From Branchiostoma lanceolatum (taxonomy: Eukaryota > Chordata > Leptocardii > Amphioxiformes > Branchiostomatidae), in assembly GCF_035083965.1 (NCBI RefSeq), contig NC_089729.1, positions 15,240,964-15,304,963 of the forward strand: a stretch of 64,000 nucleotides of DNA, read 5' to 3'. The notes below the pieces were generated by a model. The model saw only the letters and a program-made list of their open reading frames with translations, did no database searches and was not told the origin of the DNA. The position numbers and the translations under genes are program-made. Positions 61,746-64,000 of this stretch are shown here, in pieces; position 1 is the stretch's first letter; each line of letters starts with the position of its first letter.

Positions 61746-62105
61746 CATCTACATCTACATTGCTAATATCCCCAAATAGCCCCTTCAGGGGCTAAGTAGG
61801 GGGGGAGTTGAGGTCCCGGGCTAAGGCGGGCAGGCGTCCAGCCTGGCACGGAACAACTCAACGGTGGGAGCCGTCGGAACCGTGCCAGGCAGGGTATTCC
61901 ACTGGGGGATAGTACGGGGAAAGAATGAGTGTTTATATGTAACAGTTCTTGCGTGGATGGTGTAAAACTTAAGGTCGTGGCTACCCCGGGTGCGCCCCTG
62001 GGCTGGTTTCAGCAAACTGTGTCTATATTAATATGGTTGTTAACAAGTTTGTAGAAGAAGGTGAGGCGGGCATTCCTCCTCCTTTCAGGGAGAAGGGGCC
62101 ACAGC
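61746..62105 (-). mobile_element. CR1-like LINE 3' end
   Basis: The minus strand reads RRRNARLTFFYKLVNN, a stop/frameshift, then TYKHSFFPRTIPQWNTLP and TVELFRARLD and a stop. This is the C-terminal end of CR1/Jockey-group reverse transcriptases. It ends in an ATGTAGATGTAGATG terminal repeat (61,746-61,760), typical of CR1-type tails. It sits upstream of MAD1L1 exon 1. Confidence 0.75.
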
Positions 62106-62485
62106 TAAAATTAAGTTACAGTTAACAAATCAAGAATTACAGTAGCTCCAAAAGGCCTTGGGATTGTCCTAGATGTTAGTCTCCAGGTAGTTGGAAACAT
62201 AATCCCTATGGGCCTTCCTAACTCTCTGCTGCTTAACTCCCTTCCTACACATCTTGAACTTTGCCGAGGCTTCATTGAAGTTGGATCTCCTACTAGTAGC
62301 CTTGGAAAAAAATTTCTTGTCTTGACATTGTCTCAATTTGCATTACAATGTCCAGACGGGTTTTGTTTACGTCTCAGGGGCCTTCAGGCTTCACCTTTGA
62401 CACTGCACACCATGTGTACTCGAATCTACGAATGGGCTTTGATATTAATATTGAAAATGATTTGATTTTTCGCCCACATTGTAGA

Positions 62486-64000
62486 ATGAATGTCACTCCA
62501 GAAGACAACACTACGGTGGTGAGAATGATGGGAGATTTTAACTCCTACCTAGCCGAGGGGCGGAGACAGCAGAGTAACTCATCTCTACTGTTTGACATGG
62601 GTGATACCACTGCTGGGAAGGGGGATCTCACCATGCAACTGGACACCACAAGAGATGACAGCACTGTGCAATGGGACAGGCCAGAAACTGCAAAGAGAAA
62701 TCGAGGTTGGTTGTGAATGATTTTGAACTTAATGGCCAATCCAGGCAAAACACTAAAATACAGTACTAGTACTTCAAAGAAAGAAGAAGAGTTTTGGCTC
62801 TCTCTCTTTCTGTCCTTCCCTTGCAGTTCATAAAAATACGTGTTTAGCAGTTACTCAAGCAACTGGATATGATTTTGGAAATGGTCAGACGTTTCAAATA
62901 GCATCCCCTAATTTTCGTCAGTGACACCGAGCAAGATTTGTCGATCAGCAGATTTGTGACCACGAACTATGAATTGATATGCAAATAAAGTGAAGGCAAT
63001 TTTAGATGCTTTGCACACAATTAATGTCATTCAACTGCCTTTTTTGTGTGTAGTGCGAAGACTTGAACAGCAGCAGGCGATAGAGAAGGAAGGGGAGTTA
63101 GTGTGGACGCGCAGCAAGGTCGCCAAACTGGAGACCGCCATCACGCAGCTGACAACGGAGAAGAAACGAGACAAGATCGAGTTCGAGAAGGGACAGGAGA
63201 CATTCAGGATGCAGTATGAAGTAGGTCATGTCATCTAGACGGCTTACATTTATGGGGGTTAAGTCATGAATTTACTAGTAGGGGGGTCGGCAATGCTTTA
63301 CGGTAACGAAATTTATGAAGGAATCGGGTTTTTCTAGAAAAATTAAACAAGATGGAGCACACACAGGCGAGGGAGCGAATTTTATGTATTTATGGAAGAC
63401 TCTATTGCAGAGGGAAGGCTGTATGCTGGGGATTAAGCTAAAATTTTAATTTAACAAGGGGGCACTGGGCTGAAACAAGAGGGCGCAGCGCCCCTCTTTC
63501 CCAATTTAGATGAACCACTGGGAATGCAATGCTCAACAGCATTCTTATACCCTGCACTAGATTTGGGTATCTCACTTGTTTAAACTAGGCTGTAAATAAT
63601 GACGCAGCTAAAAGCTTTGTTGTGACTTTTGGATAAACTGGCATTTGACTTTGTGATATGAAGAATTTGTTGATAAGGCTTAACAATTAATGAATTCTGG
63701 ATAGCAAATAAAGGTGTTACCAAGCAAAAAGTACTACTATTTACTCATGAATAATTATCAGACATTGCTTAACGTTGAATTAGATTTGGCCGGCTACGAT
63801 TGACGATAAATTGATACAGGTTGCTACGCCTCATGTGAAAAGGTATGCAGACGCTCTATTTAGACTGGCTGGATGGACTTTCTATAAATCATGACTATGC
63901 ATTATATCCTGAGTGCAACAGTCAAGTTTTGAAAATTCTTTTGTTTTCATTGCTTGCCTTTCAGCGTGACCTAGAACAGGTCAACGACCTACGGCACAAA
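62486..64000 (+). CDS. MAD1L1: Spindle assembly checkpoint protein MAD1, first three coding exons (runs off the right edge)
   Basis: MAD1 recruits MAD2 to unattached kinetochores and makes it the template for checkpoint signalling. Exons: 62,486-62,705, 63,054-63,220 and 63,965 to the window end; phases 1 and 0 agree. The ATG follows an acceptor at 62,483-62,484, so a 5' UTR exon lies upstream. About 141 aa are visible. The first 15 residues (EDNTTVVRMMGDFNSYL) resemble the MAD1 N-terminus. The next part is a low-complexity region, then a charged heptad-rich coiled coil (RRLEQQQAIEKEGELVW, KVAKLETAITQLTTEKK, RDLEQVNDLRHK). Coiled coils are weak evidence alone; the identity rests on the N-terminus and on MAD1L1 lying near MAFK in human. 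Only a fifth of the protein is seen. Confidence 0.72.
62849..62870 (+). repeat. Half-copy of the MAP2K4-intron palindrome
   Basis: AGTTACTCAAGCAACTGGAT matches one arm of 21,761-21,824, minus the five-base interruption. It lies in MAD1L1 intron 1. Confidence 0.6.

Noticed and set aside
1..64000. CRISPR array, bacterial operon, prophage or endogenous virus
   Set aside because: No evenly spaced repeats with unique spacers, no bacterial-style gene packing and no viral proteins; the window is intron-rich animal DNA.

Overview
The window reads as nuclear DNA of an invertebrate chordate, most likely an amphioxus (Branchiostoma). It is AT-rich and intron-dense, with GT-AG introns. It holds single-copy genes whose proteins resemble vertebrate ones closely, among many short MITEs, SINEs and decayed LINEs. 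The species call is inference from gene content and repeat style. Gene identities rest on protein motifs and family knowledge, and every exon was placed by hand from reading phase plus splice sites.

Left part (1-7,600): a divergent pair. The 5' half of DXO (RNA decapping/exoribonuclease) is on the minus strand and complete STK19 (nuclear winged-helix protein) is on the plus strand, with about 230 bp between the DXO start and the first STK19 donor. The same head-to-head pair lies in the human MHC class III region. From 7,600 to 18,850 I find no convincing gene. That stretch holds a roughly 2-kb fold-back element, a three-copy tandem array of about 380 bp with CCAAT palindromes, and Helentron/HINE-like tandem repeats.

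Middle (18,852-45,340): two complete minus-strand genes in tandem. MAP2K4 (MKK4, the JNK-pathway MAP kinase kinase) has 12 coding exons and 370 aa. PLA2G6 (group VIA calcium-independent phospholipase A2) has 17 coding exons and 808 aa. A CRE and an NRF1-like site lie upstream of MAP2K4. ETS and E-box sites lie upstream of PLA2G6.

Right part (45,341-64,000): a small-Maf bZIP gene of two coding exons on the plus strand, divergent from PLA2G6, followed by the first three coding exons of MAD1L1 (spindle-checkpoint MAD1), which runs off the end. As I recall the human map, PLA2G6 is divergent from MAFF on 22q13 and MAFK lies near MAD1L1 on 7p22. The order seen here therefore looks like the unduplicated ancestor of both.

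The genes are not an operon and share no single pathway. I see no new enzymatic or defence system. The points of interest are the two ancestral gene neighbourhoods, two GC-AG introns, a possible split upstream ORF in STK19, and a well-resolved set of non-autonomous transposons, including a hAT family with exact 8-bp target duplications.
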